From Pedobacter insulae (GTDB taxonomy: Bacteria; Bacteroidota; Bacteroidia; Sphingobacteriales; Sphingobacteriaceae): a stretch of 64,000 bases of DNA. Position numbers and translations under genes: made by a program. Of the stretch, positions 26,321-35,715 are shown piece by piece; the stretch's first letter is position 1; every line of letters starts with the position of its first letter. The DNA lies in NCBI RefSeq assembly GCF_900113525.1, contig NZ_FOPP01000004.1, forward strand, positions 410,049 through 474,048, in the 5' to 3' direction. Under the pieces are notes generated by a model. That model did no database searches. It had not been told where the DNA came from and worked only from the letters and a program-made list of their open reading frames with translations.

Positions 26321-26947
26321 ATGAATTTTGATAATACAAAAGATCTTGACCAAGAGGTTTTAGAGATCAAGAAGTCTCTAATAAGCTCAGACTATAACAC
26401 GCAAGAAGAAAAAGACTTTTTTGCAGATAAAATTATTGTTAAAAAGGTAAAAAAAGGCGAATTGCTTCTAAAGGAAGGGCAGTTTATCAGAAACTCTTAC
26501 CATTTGTTCAAAGGATGCATCAGGGAGTATTATCTCAAAGACGGCGAGGAAAAAACGGTAAGTTTTTATACTGCCGGTGATAGCCTTTCTTATGATGTAA
26601 ATAAAGTCAATCAGGTTCCGAGTGCTGTAAGCTGGGAGTGTGTGAGTGAATGTATTATTTCCATTTACCCCTACGAAGTTGAAATGGAGGTTTATAGAAG
26701 GTTCCCGAGATTGGAGTCAATGTGCAGGATAGAAACGGAAAGGCAATACTATAATTACAAAACAGAGGTGAACAACTACCTTTCGTCAAGTCCAAACGAG
26801 CGTTACGAGAATTTGATGAAGACAAAACCTGAGATTTTTCAATTCGTTCCACTCTATCATATTGCTAGCTACGTTGGGGTAAAGCCTGAATCTTTAAGTA
26901 GAATACGGAACCGCTTACGTACTTCTTCAACTAACAAGCACAGTTAG
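26321..26947 (+). CDS. Crp/Fnr-family transcriptional regulator
   Basis: This 208-residue regulator has an N-terminal cyclic-nucleotide-binding-type beta roll (about 35-130; KKGELLLKEGQFIRNSYHLF, then FKGCIREYYLKDGEEKTV) and a C-terminal winged helix whose recognition region reads YHIASYVGVKPESLSRIRNRL. The N-terminal domain lacks a clear Fnr cysteine cluster and the cAMP Arg/Glu set, so the ligand is unknown. Its last four bases overlap the convergent permease gene. It could control the neighbouring permease or the receptor-oxidoreductase pair. Confidence 0.85.
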   Translation: MNFDNTKDLDQEVLEIKKSLISSDYNTQEEKDFFADKIIVKKVKKGELLLKEGQFIRNSYHLFKGCIREYYLKDGEEKTVSFYTAGDSLSYDVNKVNQVPSAVSWECVSECIISIYPYEVEMEVYRRFPRLESMCRIETERQYYNYKTEVNNYLSSSPNERYENLMKTKPEIFQFVPLYHIASYVGVKPESLSRIRNRLRTSSTNKHS

Positions 26948-29319
26948 TCAGCTTTAATTGTTTCAACAAGATTCATTTTCGCCGCTCTAAATGCCTGAAA
27001 GTATACCGTTACTAGCGCTATGAAAAAAGCTAAAAATCCAGACACTAAAAAGAACCAAAGCTTTAAATCAGTTCTATAAGCAAAGGAATTTAACCAGTTT
27101 TTACTCAACAAATATCCAAGTGGCAAGGCAACTATCAAGGCAATTAGTACAGGCTTCGTAAAATCCTTCAACAACATGTAAATTACATTATTGTCAGAAG
27201 CTCCTAAAATTTTCCTGATCCCAATTTCTTTGAATCTTCTTTCAGCAGTGAAACTGGCCATCCCAAACAAACCTAACCCAGAAATTAAAATAGCCAGTAG
27301 TGCAAAATATCTTGATAATACCGCAACTCTACTTTCTGCGATATATTGAGCCTGGTAATCATGTTTAAGAAATTTATAATCGAAAGTATAAGCTGGATTA
27401 TGTCTGGTGTGGAAATCTTCAAGAGCTTCCAAAACTGACTTTATATTTCCGGCTTTTATTTTTACCATTACTCTGTTGGTATGCTTTGGTTTGTATCTCA
27501 TAAACAATGGCCCGACTTTGCGATGAAACGACTCGAAATGGAAATCTTTTACCACACCAATTATTTGCATTTCGTTGCCCCATAACTTAAATATTTTTCC
27601 AATAGGATTTTTTAGACCCATTGCTTTAATACCTGCTTCATTAATGATTATTTTGGAGGTATCGGAAATAAATTGACTTGAAAAACTTCGCCCAGCCGAC
27701 ATTTCCATACCCATAGTTTCTATTAAGTCAACATTTACATCTGCCCTTTGAAATTTGATCACTTCTTTATGATTTCTTCCTTCCCAATCAAACTCCCCAA
27801 GCGTAAAGCTCAAATCGCCCAGTAATTCTCGATCAATGCTAGATACGTTTGCAACACCATCTATTTTTTTTACCTCATCGATCACAAAGTTGATCTTATT
27901 TTTTAAGGCACCATTTGTTTCAAAATACACCACATTTTCCCTGTTATATCCTGGATTCGATTGCTGAACGAATTCAATTTGTTTGTAAACGATTAATACA
28001 GATATGATTAGGATTGCTGAGAAGGCAAATTGAAATACCACTAATCCTTGTCTGGTAAACATCGCCATTGCCGTAAGCTGAAGTCTTCCCTTTAATGCAG
28101 CAACAGGTTTAAGACCTGAAAGGTATAAGGCAGGGTAACTACCAGAAAGCAGACCGGTAAAAATAGTCATACTTGCTAAGCTGATAAAAAATATGCCATT
28201 GAATTCCAAATTCAAATGCTTTCCTGTTATCTGATTAAATTGTGGAAGCAACAATTCTACCAACAAAAGCGAAATAAATACAGCCATCAGGGTGAGAAGC
28301 ATTGATTCGGAAAGGTATTGTAAGATTAATGACCCCCTTGGTGCCCCCAATACTTTTTTCACTCCAACTTCTTTAGATCTTCTGGATGCTTTTGCCGTAG
28401 AGAGGTTCATAAAGTTAATACAGGCAATAATCAGGATAAATACCGCAATGAGTGAAAAGAGTCTTACATAAACTATTCTACCACCACTAACTTTGCCATT
28501 TTCAAATTTGTTATACAAATAACTTTCTGCGAATGGTCTGGCAAATAAGGTATAATTCATTACACCCTTTTCGCTTAAATAATTTTCTATTTTAGAGTTG
28601 AATACGGAAAGCTGTACGTCTTTTTTTAAAACCACATACGTATTTGGTCCGTAGTTTGTCCACTTTCGATAACCAGAATTTCCATCAGGTCCCAGCAGCA
28701 CGTCATAAGAAACTAAAAAGTCTACTTTCTCCGAGGTGTTTGTACCCATATCCCTAAAAACACCAGATATTGTTGCATGATTTTCGGCCTGCATTTCGGT
28801 ATTACTCCACACCATTTCTTTACCAACAATATCGATGCTATTGAATAGTTTTTTTGCGATAGTTTCTGAAATAACAACAGTCTTTGTGCCTCTCAGCACA
28901 TCATTTTTGTTCCCTACCAAGAGAGGAAAGGAGAATACCTTGAAAAAATCGGCGCTCGCAAACTTTCCCGCAGCTTTAATTGCCGGCTTATGGTTTGCAG
29001 AAACCTTACTTTGGCCCAACCAAAAACTTGGTGAAGTTGCAACTGCGATTTCAACTTCCGGGATTTCTTTTGCCATAGTTTCAGCTAAAATCCCAGGTGT
29101 ACCCTCAACCGTTTGTATTCCATCCGTGAGATGCTCATTTTGTGCAATCTGATAAATGCTATCGTCATGAAAGCGATCAATCCCCATTTCATCGTTTACC
29201 CATAGGTAAATTAATAAAGTACAGGTCAAACCAGCGCTAAGACCGATTAAATTGATAAGAAATCCGCCTTTGTTTTTTTTGAAATTGCGGTAAATAAGCA
29301 GTAAGTGATGTTTGAACAT
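26944..29319 (-). CDS. FtsX/MacB-family ABC transporter permease
   Basis: This 791-residue protein has the duplicated Bacteroidota layout: TM1 (about 21-41), a MacB-type periplasmic core domain (about 45-260), three TMs with the FtsX motif (about 280-400), one TM near 425-445, a second periplasmic domain (about 460-650) and three C-terminal TMs (about 675-785). RRSKEVGVKKVLGA and its repeat RRFKEIGIRKILGA mark both FtsX halves. No ATPase gene lies next to it, so it must pair with one encoded elsewhere. It probably works in lipoprotein or antimicrobial export, or mechanotransmission. Confidence 0.9.
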   Translation of the reverse strand: MFKHHLLLIYRNFKKNKGGFLINLIGLSAGLTCTLLIYLWVNDEMGIDRFHDDSIYQIAQNEHLTDGIQTVEGTPGILAETMAKEIPEVEIAVATSPSFWLGQSKVSANHKPAIKAAGKFASADFFKVFSFPLLVGNKNDVLRGTKTVVISETIAKKLFNSIDIVGKEMVWSNTEMQAENHATISGVFRDMGTNTSEKVDFLVSYDVLLGPDGNSGYRKWTNYGPNTYVVLKKDVQLSVFNSKIENYLSEKGVMNYTLFARPFAESYLYNKFENGKVSGGRIVYVRLFSLIAVFILIIACINFMNLSTAKASRRSKEVGVKKVLGAPRGSLILQYLSESMLLTLMAVFISLLLVELLLPQFNQITGKHLNLEFNGIFFISLASMTIFTGLLSGSYPALYLSGLKPVAALKGRLQLTAMAMFTRQGLVVFQFAFSAILIISVLIVYKQIEFVQQSNPGYNRENVVYFETNGALKNKINFVIDEVKKIDGVANVSSIDRELLGDLSFTLGEFDWEGRNHKEVIKFQRADVNVDLIETMGMEMSAGRSFSSQFISDTSKIIINEAGIKAMGLKNPIGKIFKLWGNEMQIIGVVKDFHFESFHRKVGPLFMRYKPKHTNRVMVKIKAGNIKSVLEALEDFHTRHNPAYTFDYKFLKHDYQAQYIAESRVAVLSRYFALLAILISGLGLFGMASFTAERRFKEIGIRKILGASDNNVIYMLLKDFTKPVLIALIVALPLGYLLSKNWLNSFAYRTDLKLWFFLVSGFLAFFIALVTVYFQAFRAAKMNLVETIKAD

Positions 29320-29488
29320 AATCCAGCTGTTTTTTAGGAATTATTCAAATCGTATGCCATGGAAAAAAAACTCAATTATAACCAGAAATAGCTGTTTTGT
29401 AATATCATACTGTTCATTTTTGAACAATACATGTTCGCTACTGCACAAGCGGATGTGAATTTTTCCTACCTGGTTTTACAGGTATATT

Positions 29489-30301
29489 TTAGACGCTAAA
29501 ACCAAGTTTAATCTTATACCTATATATTCGGCCGTTTACTTCTTGTTCCAGTTTTAAAACTTCATTTGTTTTCTTGCTAATCCAAAATACTTCCTTATTT
29601 CCCTTTTCCTCGTGAACTAATAACCAACAATCAATTTTTTGGTCATTATAACCCGTTAATACCGAAGAACCTGTTACAGTATAAGCAACTTTTTGGTAGT
29701 TTGATGCTGTGCCTGGGTCGTAAAATGGAATTACGAATGTTAGCCCGTCTTTATAAGGGAGCATTGGGAATATTTCTAAGTCCGAATGCCAATTTAGAAA
29801 GAATTTGTCTTTTGAGGATTGATATCCTTCCCAAATGGACTTTGCTTGTCGCCCAGAAGTTGTGTCGCTTAAGAATTTTCCATTATATTCTACTGTTTTA
29901 TTAGTAAAATCAACAGTAGTAAGGTTAACCGTTTTGGCTGTACTTGTTCTAGATACCGGAATTTTCCACCACGTTTGGTGAAAAAACGTTTGCATGGTTT
30001 TGATATCAGAAATCGTTTTAACAATATGCATAATGCTGTCCTTATCTTCCCATTCCTGATATATTTCAATCGTCGGTTTCCCGTTAAAGTTACCCTTCGT
30101 AACTTTTCTTGTCCAAAATTGTGTTTGTGTCCTAACCGAATCTTTTTTCATTTTAAAATATACGAGGTATCTATGTGTACCTTCACGAAGTGCATTCGGG
30201 TTGATGTTCTCTGTGCTTATTTGCAGTGTATCTCTTTTTTGTGCTTTGAGCGAAACGACAGCCAAACTAAGGCCAATAAATAGAAGTGTTTTTTTTATCA
30301 T
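29489..30301 (-). CDS. Secreted protein of unknown function, paralogue of 35716-36525
   Basis: This 270-residue protein has a signal peptide (cleavage near VVSLKAQ) and a beta-rich body. It is very similar along its whole length to the gene at 35716: both share REGxHRYLVYFKMKKDSVRT, NWHxDLEIFPxLP and GNKEVFWISKKTxEVLKLEQ. Its length and beta-rich repeats resemble DUF3108-type periplasmic proteins, but that link is only a guess. It seems to be transcribed alone. Confidence 0.75.
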   Translation of the reverse strand: MIKKTLLFIGLSLAVVSLKAQKRDTLQISTENINPNALREGTHRYLVYFKMKKDSVRTQTQFWTRKVTKGNFNGKPTIEIYQEWEDKDSIMHIVKTISDIKTMQTFFHQTWWKIPVSRTSTAKTVNLTTVDFTNKTVEYNGKFLSDTTSGRQAKSIWEGYQSSKDKFFLNWHSDLEIFPMLPYKDGLTFVIPFYDPGTASNYQKVAYTVTGSSVLTGYNDQKIDCWLLVHEEKGNKEVFWISKKTNEVLKLEQEVNGRIYRYKIKLGFSV

Positions 30302-30355
30302 GGTTCTATGGTTTATTTAGGTTTAAATCCATTTGACTATTTTAAATAAAATTTG

Positions 30356-31351
30356 TTACCATAATGTCTCCAGCACTAAATTATTAATTGTGTTCACAAT
30401 AACTTTAGGTTGGTCTTGGTTAATGTAATGACCACTATTGGCTACCAAAATTTGCCTACTATTTGTAGAAAGTAATAAAAAGTCCTTTTGCATCTTTTTC
30501 CATGCAGCTAACATTTCCTTTTTTAAGTTCTTATCTTTTATAAAACTATCATACCGTTTTTCATCTGTAGCAGTTAGTACATGAAGTGGAATGGTGCCAA
30601 AAGATTTAATTTTTGAAGCTTCTTTTTTGATAGAAATCATCTGATCTTGCTCTTCAAATATTGCATTAACACTTTTAAAAAGTAAGGCTGGTATGATGGT
30701 ATTATGATATTCAAAATCCTTATTATTAGGAAACATATTTTTGAACATCAATCTAGCAATTCCAAAATTATTAGCGAATTTTAAAAGACCACTCGGCAAT
30801 CCTTGATTTGTCATGGTGTGCAATTCAGGAGATAAATATTTTTCATCATCAGGACATTGACTATCTACAAATATTACACCTGCTATATCTTTTGGATATT
30901 TGTTAACAAAAAAACGGGTAAGTGTTCCTCCAAATGAATGGGCTACAATAATGTACGGTTTTGGAGCATTAACATTTTCTAACAAAAGATATAAATCTTT
31001 AGCAATTTCCTCACCTGATTTTACCTTTTCACCTCTGTCGCTCCATAAAATCCCTGCTCTATCATACGAAATGCTAGTGTAAGTTGTAGGTAATTTTTGT
31101 TGGATATTATACCACTGAAGATGGCCGGACGGATCAAATGCAGTTTCGAATATTACTGTGGGTCCACCATTTCCTTTTTTATAATAATGAAGACGATGGT
31201 TTCCAACCTTTACAAAATCTCCGTTTGGTTTAATTTTTTCAGCAGCATTTCTTGCTCTTCTTTCAAAGAAGAATCCGACAATAAGTAAGAGTGCTACTAA
31301 GGCTATTAGGCCAAAACCAAATCTCTTGAGCCATTTAAGGAAAGTTTTCAT
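30356..31351 (-). CDS. Membrane-anchored alpha/beta hydrolase
   Basis: This 331-residue protein has an N-terminal membrane anchor (about 10-29, FGLIALVALLLIVGFFF) followed by an alpha/beta hydrolase fold facing the periplasm. The nucleophile lies in AHSFGG (Ser at about residue 140), and the catalytic His in NSGHYINQDQP near the C-terminus; an acid lies in between. The substrate is unknown. It is convergent with nothing and its start faces the lipoprotein hydrolase at 31522, so the 170-bp gap holds two divergent promoters. Confidence 0.85.
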   Translation of the reverse strand: MKTFLKWLKRFGFGLIALVALLLIVGFFFERRARNAAEKIKPNGDFVKVGNHRLHYYKKGNGGPTVIFETAFDPSGHLQWYNIQQKLPTTYTSISYDRAGILWSDRGEKVKSGEEIAKDLYLLLENVNAPKPYIIVAHSFGGTLTRFFVNKYPKDIAGVIFVDSQCPDDEKYLSPELHTMTNQGLPSGLLKFANNFGIARLMFKNMFPNNKDFEYHNTIIPALLFKSVNAIFEEQDQMISIKKEASKIKSFGTIPLHVLTATDEKRYDSFIKDKNLKKEMLAAWKKMQKDFLLLSTNSRQILVANSGHYINQDQPKVIVNTINNLVLETLW

Positions 31352-31521
31352 ATTTTTTATGGTGAGGATCTGATAACCCTATGTCATTTGCATCAAAGCT
31401 AGCCGCTCAGACATTCCTGTAATATGCGAAAATCACTTTTTATATAGCATAAAAAGCATAATAAGTACTTAGCGTAGGGGTGGATTGTGATTTGGTTGTC
31501 TCACTCTAAAACGATAAAAAA

Positions 31522-32520
31522 ATGATCAAAAAATTAAGAAACTATTCGCTTGTATTTACCCTCGTCTTTCTGTTGGCAGCATGTACGAAGGAGCAATCTA
31601 TTAATGAACCAGGTAATCTTGTTCCAAAAACAGTAGATCAGGATATGTCACTTCCTGCTATTTCAATAAACGGCACACAAATGCATGCCGAGGCATTTGG
31701 ACCTCCTGATAGTGCGCTATTAATCATACTGCATGGAGGACCCGGTAGTGATTACCGCTATTTACTTAACTGTAAATCATTTGCAAATCAAGGCTTTAGA
31801 GTTATTTTTTACGACCAACGTGGTTCCGGTCTCTCTAAAAGACATCCTAGAAATTCCTATTCAGTGCAGTTAATGAGTGATGATTTATCAGCTGTGATTG
31901 CTCATTATCGGACGTCTCTTAATCAAAAGGTTTTTTTGCTTGGGCACTCTTGGGGCGCAATCCTTGCATCTATTTACATCAATCAATATCCAACAACAAT
32001 CAGTGGTATAGTGCTCGCGGAGCCGGGGGGAATTATTTGGCAAGATATCGAAGATTATATCAAACGTTCAAGAACAATTAAATTTTCCAGTGAGTTATCA
32101 AATGATTTATTATATGCCGATCAATTCCTCACGGGCAAAGATACGGAACATGCTATTTTAGATTATAGGTATTCCTTATTGCAAATTGTGGAAGGTAATA
32201 AACAGAGTCCGACAGGGGATGGAGCTTCATTAGCTAGTTGGAGACCTGGAGCGATTGTAAATAAGGCTTTAATTGATATTGGAGAAAAGGAAAGGCCGGA
32301 CTGGACTAAAAATCTGAATCAATACAAAACTAAAGTGTTATTTGTTTATAGTGAAAACAACAAAGCCTATGGATTGTCACATGCCCAAAAGGTTTCTTCA
32401 GCTTTTCCTAAGGTACAACTTTTAAAAATAAATGGAGCTGGACATAATATGATCTCTTTTCCAACAGGATGGAATAATTTTTACCCACCAACGCTAAACT
32501 ATTTAAATTCTTTAAAATAA
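31522..32520 (+). CDS. Lipoprotein alpha/beta hydrolase, proline-iminopeptidase-like
   Basis: This 332-residue lipoprotein has lipobox LLAAC (C21). The hydrolase part has HGGPGSDY (oxyanion region typical of proline iminopeptidases, S33), YDQRGSGLSK, the nucleophile elbow GHSWGA (Ser about 142) and the catalytic His in GAGHNM near the C-terminus. It probably cleaves N-terminal proline peptides or related esters on the periplasmic side. The next gene begins 5 bp after the stop, so the two form an operon. Confidence 0.86.
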   Translation: MIKKLRNYSLVFTLVFLLAACTKEQSINEPGNLVPKTVDQDMSLPAISINGTQMHAEAFGPPDSALLIILHGGPGSDYRYLLNCKSFANQGFRVIFYDQRGSGLSKRHPRNSYSVQLMSDDLSAVIAHYRTSLNQKVFLLGHSWGAILASIYINQYPTTISGIVLAEPGGIIWQDIEDYIKRSRTIKFSSELSNDLLYADQFLTGKDTEHAILDYRYSLLQIVEGNKQSPTGDGASLASWRPGAIVNKALIDIGEKERPDWTKNLNQYKTKVLFVYSENNKAYGLSHAQKVSSAFPKVQLLKINGAGHNMISFPTGWNNFYPPTLNYLNSLK

Positions 32521-32525
32521 ATTTC

Positions 32526-33200
32526 ATGTTAAAAAAAATAATATTAGGGGGGTTGTTAATCCTCAACATAACCGGTTATGGACAAACCATCAACTGGAAT
32601 AGGCTAGAGAGAACAGATAGACATATGCTAAGCATAAATGCTGGGCTAGATTATGGGCTAACTGGTGGATTGGCCTATGGATATAAATTAAAGACAGAAA
32701 CTCCGGTAGTTCTTACTGCCGAGTATTCAACGCCTTTTGGTGAAGTTTTAATTGATGATTATAAGTCAAAAATAGGAGTTATGCTAAGATTTGCAGAATT
32801 TGGAGATTTTTCCTTTTCGGCGAAACTGCAGGGGCTTTTCAGAAGATACGAAAGCGAGTATGTACGCATGTCCAATTTTGGGACCGAGATCTCTGTTACT
32901 AGTGGATATTACAAAAAGAATTGGTATATCGCAGCAGAAGCTGGATTTGATAAAGCTATCATAACACATTTTAAACATGCTGAAATCTATAGAGAAAATT
33001 TCCCATTGGTTAAGGATGGATGGTACGAGCCCTCAAGCGGTGGTAATTTTAATTATGGGTTACAAGCAGGGTTTTCAGTTGATAAAAGTGATATCACTTT
33101 AAGGATCGGCTGGGTAATTACGCAGGACTTTAAAACTGTCCCAAACCTACCTTTTTATGCTCAACTTGGATACGCTATAAAGCTTAGAAACAAGAATTAA
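32526..33200 (+). CDS. Predicted small outer-membrane beta-barrel protein
   Basis: This 224-residue protein has a signal peptide (about 1-19, LLILNITGYGQ) and alternating hydrophobic strands ending in an aromatic-rich strand (FYAQLGYAIKLRNKN), the pattern of an 8-12-strand barrel. The family is not recognised. It is coupled to the preceding hydrolase (5 bp apart), which suggests a joint envelope function. Confidence 0.68.
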   Translation: MLKKIILGGLLILNITGYGQTINWNRLERTDRHMLSINAGLDYGLTGGLAYGYKLKTETPVVLTAEYSTPFGEVLIDDYKSKIGVMLRFAEFGDFSFSAKLQGLFRRYESEYVRMSNFGTEISVTSGYYKKNWYIAAEAGFDKAIITHFKHAEIYRENFPLVKDGWYEPSSGGNFNYGLQAGFSVDKSDITLRIGWVITQDFKTVPNLPFYAQLGYAIKLRNKN

Positions 33201-33251
33201 AACAAGTATTTTATGAGGTAAATTGAATATACGTTATAGAAATATCGTTTT

Positions 33252-33279
33252 TCATTTCTTAACCCAAGTCAAGCAATAT
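33252..33279. promoter_or_regulatory. FNR-like box, second copy of the 28-bp motif
   Basis: TTAACCCAAGTCAA (33259-33272) with flanks matches 22810-22837 at 26 of 28 positions. It lies about 90 bp before the lipoprotein gene at 33350 and reads as TTAAC-N4-GTCAA, a Crp/Fnr-type near-palindrome. Confidence 0.5.
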
Positions 33280-33349
33280 AAGGTACAAATCAACCTACTT
33301 TTGGATTAATGTTTTTCCAACTTTATAACAACTATTAATTATTTGAAAA

Positions 33350-33721
33350 ATGAAAAAAATCGGTATTTACGCTATTTTATTATCGCTCGCAACTTTTTTT
33401 AGTTCATGTGGCATTGGCACCGCCATTGTTTCAAACCACAATCAGAACGCAACAGAAGTACACTTAAGTGCCAACAACTTCAAAGTAGTTGATCAGGTAA
33501 GTGGAAGTTCAGAAACCTCTTATGTATTGGGTATTGGAGGTACCAAACAAAGGCAATTATACGAAAATGCTTATTCAGTAATGATGAAAAAAGCGAACTT
33601 GCTGAATGGCTCTAAAGCCATAATCAACGTGATGACTGAAGAACATGTTGGTGGTTTTGCACCATTCTTTGTCAAAAGAACGATAACTGTGAGTGCCCAA
33701 GTAATTGAATTTACGAGGTAG
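33350..33721 (+). CDS. Small lipoprotein of unknown function
   Basis: This 123-residue protein has a lipobox FSSC (C20) and a compact alpha/beta body. It resembles the short Bacteroidota lipoproteins annotated as DUF6567, with the pattern of a repeated ligand-binding unit (KQRQLYENAYSVMMKKANLLNGSKAIINV). The FNR-like box upstream suggests redox-linked expression. The function is not known. Confidence 0.7.
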   Translation: MKKIGIYAILLSLATFFSSCGIGTAIVSNHNQNATEVHLSANNFKVVDQVSGSSETSYVLGIGGTKQRQLYENAYSVMMKKANLLNGSKAIINVMTEEHVGGFAPFFVKRTITVSAQVIEFTR

Positions 33722-33753
33722 GGGTAAAGAGAGGTTAATTTCGAATCCGGTCC

Positions 33754-34422
33754 TTACCTATTGAAATCAATCTCCTCATATAGGCGTCTTGACAATTGAT
33801 ACATAGGAAAAAGCATGCATAGTGATCCTAAAGTCATCCAGTTCTCTATTCCTGGAAACGTTAGGATTAAACTATTGCCTAGTATAAAAAGTGCTGATGT
33901 CCATTTTGAATTCACCCTGTTTCTATAAAGAGATATTCCCAAAAGAATATTACCTACAAATAATAGCAGGCACAAGACAAATGATAACTGAATGATACCG
34001 GTCATAGATACACTTCCTAAAGGAGCAGAGAGATATGCCCCAAGTACGCCTATAAAATATACGCTTCCGATAATTGATAAAATCGCTCCAATGAAAGAAG
34101 TCCATGGAGCTATCTTGTAGGTAAAATTGGTGATTGTTATTGTACTGGCAATATACAATGGCATTGAGGCATAGAGGAAATAATGAGGAAGCAGGAAATA
34201 CCTGAATATCAGAGCGGGATCCGAAGTTGGACTTAGATAAAACGCCCTGTTTTTAGCTTGATGAAAAAGATTTAGATCGAATAAGGAAGATAAACTATCA
34301 TGAGAAATTCCCCAGCCTACAGCTGATAGTAAGGGAGCTGCCAGCAGTGAGAAACATGATAATAACTTTATAAAGTTTTTAGCTTTCTTTAAAGCATTTT
34401 GTTGCCTAGTATCCATTTGCAA
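33754..34422 (-). CDS. Integral membrane protein, unknown function
   Basis: This 222-residue protein has about six predicted membrane segments (about 20-38, 75-95, 105-125, 140-162, 172-187 and 190-205). The family is not certain; the size and topology resemble the DUF998/DUF4386-type membrane proteins of this phylum. It lies 61 bp from the Crp/Fnr gene at 34484 on the same strand and is probably co-transcribed with it, so the regulator may act on it. Confidence 0.7.
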   Translation of the reverse strand: MQMDTRQQNALKKAKNFIKLLSCFSLLAAPLLSAVGWGISHDSLSSLFDLNLFHQAKNRAFYLSPTSDPALIFRYFLLPHYFLYASMPLYIASTITITNFTYKIAPWTSFIGAILSIIGSVYFIGVLGAYLSAPLGSVSMTGIIQLSFVLCLLLFVGNILLGISLYRNRVNSKWTSALFILGNSLILTFPGIENWMTLGSLCMLFPMYQLSRRLYEEIDFNR

Positions 34423-34483
34423 ATTAATTAGTTTGCAAGATGGATACTAGTTTTCAATATTGAACATGATTAAGATCAGTAAA

Positions 34484-35035
34484 TTAGGGCTTGGCTCTGA
34501 CTCTGCTTAAGGTTTCTGGAGCAATTTTTAGATAGGAGGCGATCATTTTAACAGGAAATGACGTAACCAAATTTGGTTTGGATTTTTTAATAAAATCATA
34601 TCTTTCCACAGGATTTAGCGAGTTATCAAAGATGTGCGTTCTTTGGAATGCAGGGTTCAAGATTTTGGCGAACTGCAAAAAAGACTGCTGCAGTCCGCAT
34701 AACTCGTGAAATTTCTCTAAAGTCAGCTCTAAGACCTCTGCCTTGCAGTATGCCTTGATTGTTGTACTTGATGGTGACTGGTCAATTAAACTTTGCTGAT
34801 TAAAAACCCATTCATTATGGAGATGCAGATCAATTACTACTTCTGAGATTTCCTCCTGCTTAAACTGATAAATAGAGCCCTTAAGTAGATAAAAGAAAGC
34901 TTTGCAAACCTCACCTTCCTGCAAAAGAGTTTCATTTTTTTGCAAAACCCGATATTTTACATGTCGCTCAAATTCCTCCACTTCCCATGAGGTGAAGGTC
35001 CCAACTTTCTCTAAAATCTCTCGTGTGTTCGTCAT
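34484..35035 (-). CDS. Crp/Fnr-family transcriptional regulator
   Basis: This 183-residue regulator has a cyclic-nucleotide-binding-like beta roll (about 20-110; RVLQKNETLLQEGEVCKAF) and a short C-terminal winged helix (VKMIASYLKIAPETLSRVRAKP). It is compact and ends just after the recognition helix, as is common for this subfamily in Bacteroidota. A CTAGGTCCTAG palindrome stands immediately upstream of the start (35038-35048) and may be its own operator. Confidence 0.84.
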   Translation of the reverse strand: MTNTREILEKVGTFTSWEVEEFERHVKYRVLQKNETLLQEGEVCKAFFYLLKGSIYQFKQEEISEVVIDLHLHNEWVFNQQSLIDQSPSSTTIKAYCKAEVLELTLEKFHELCGLQQSFLQFAKILNPAFQRTHIFDNSLNPVERYDFIKKSKPNLVTSFPVKMIASYLKIAPETLSRVRAKP

Positions 35036-35251
35036 ACTAGGTCCTAGCCAGAAGTTATGATTTTAATAAATGTGAAAATACTTCAAGCCAAATATAATGC
35101 GAATTTGATTATGACGCAATTTCGCCAGCTTTCCTACGCTTAATTTCAGCTAAGTAATGTCAATGATTTGAATTTCATGATTTAGATCAAGTGATGCAGT
35201 GTCATGTGTTCGATATCTTTGGAAGACAATACTAACAAAACAAATTTTATT

Positions 35252-35620
35252 ATGAAATATCATCCGCTTTCAATCCGTCCATTCCTTGGAGCAGAAGATT
35301 TTGAACTTTCTCGTAATTTTTATCGGTACATAGGTTTTCAAGAGGTACTTCTGGGAGCGCACTTGTCCTTGTTTAAAGTCGGAGAGTTTGGTTTCTATCT
35401 CCAGCATGCCTATGTAAAAGATTGGATAGAAAATACAATGGTTTTTATGGAAGTTGAAAATCTGGATCAACTTTTTGAGGACTATTCATTGTTGGACCTG
35501 CAGAAAAAATACAAAAAGGTGAGGTTAATTCCAATACGAACACAGCCTTGGGGAAGAGCGTTTTTTTTGCATGATCCTTCGGGTATTCTATGGCATTTTG
35601 GAGTTTTTAACAAGCAATAG
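35252..35620 (+). CDS. Glyoxalase/bleomycin-resistance (VOC) superfamily protein
   Basis: This 122-residue protein, from the MKYHPLSIRPF start, has a single VOC domain of two beta-alpha-beta-beta-beta units: SIRPFLGAEDFELSRNFYRY then VEVENLDQLFEDY, ending in DPSGILWHFG. I chose the internal Met because the family starts a few residues before the first strand. It may bind a metal or a small toxic ligand, or be a stress enzyme; the substrate is unknown. Confidence 0.8.
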   Translation: MKYHPLSIRPFLGAEDFELSRNFYRYIGFQEVLLGAHLSLFKVGEFGFYLQHAYVKDWIENTMVFMEVENLDQLFEDYSLLDLQKKYKKVRLIPIRTQPWGRAFFLHDPSGILWHFGVFNKQ

Positions 35621-35715
35621 CAGCATATTCTCCATCCATTTCCCTCCAACACGATATTGATAAGAACCAAATGGTTACTAGAAGCTTAATTAAGTACTTA
35701 AATCCCCAAATAATA

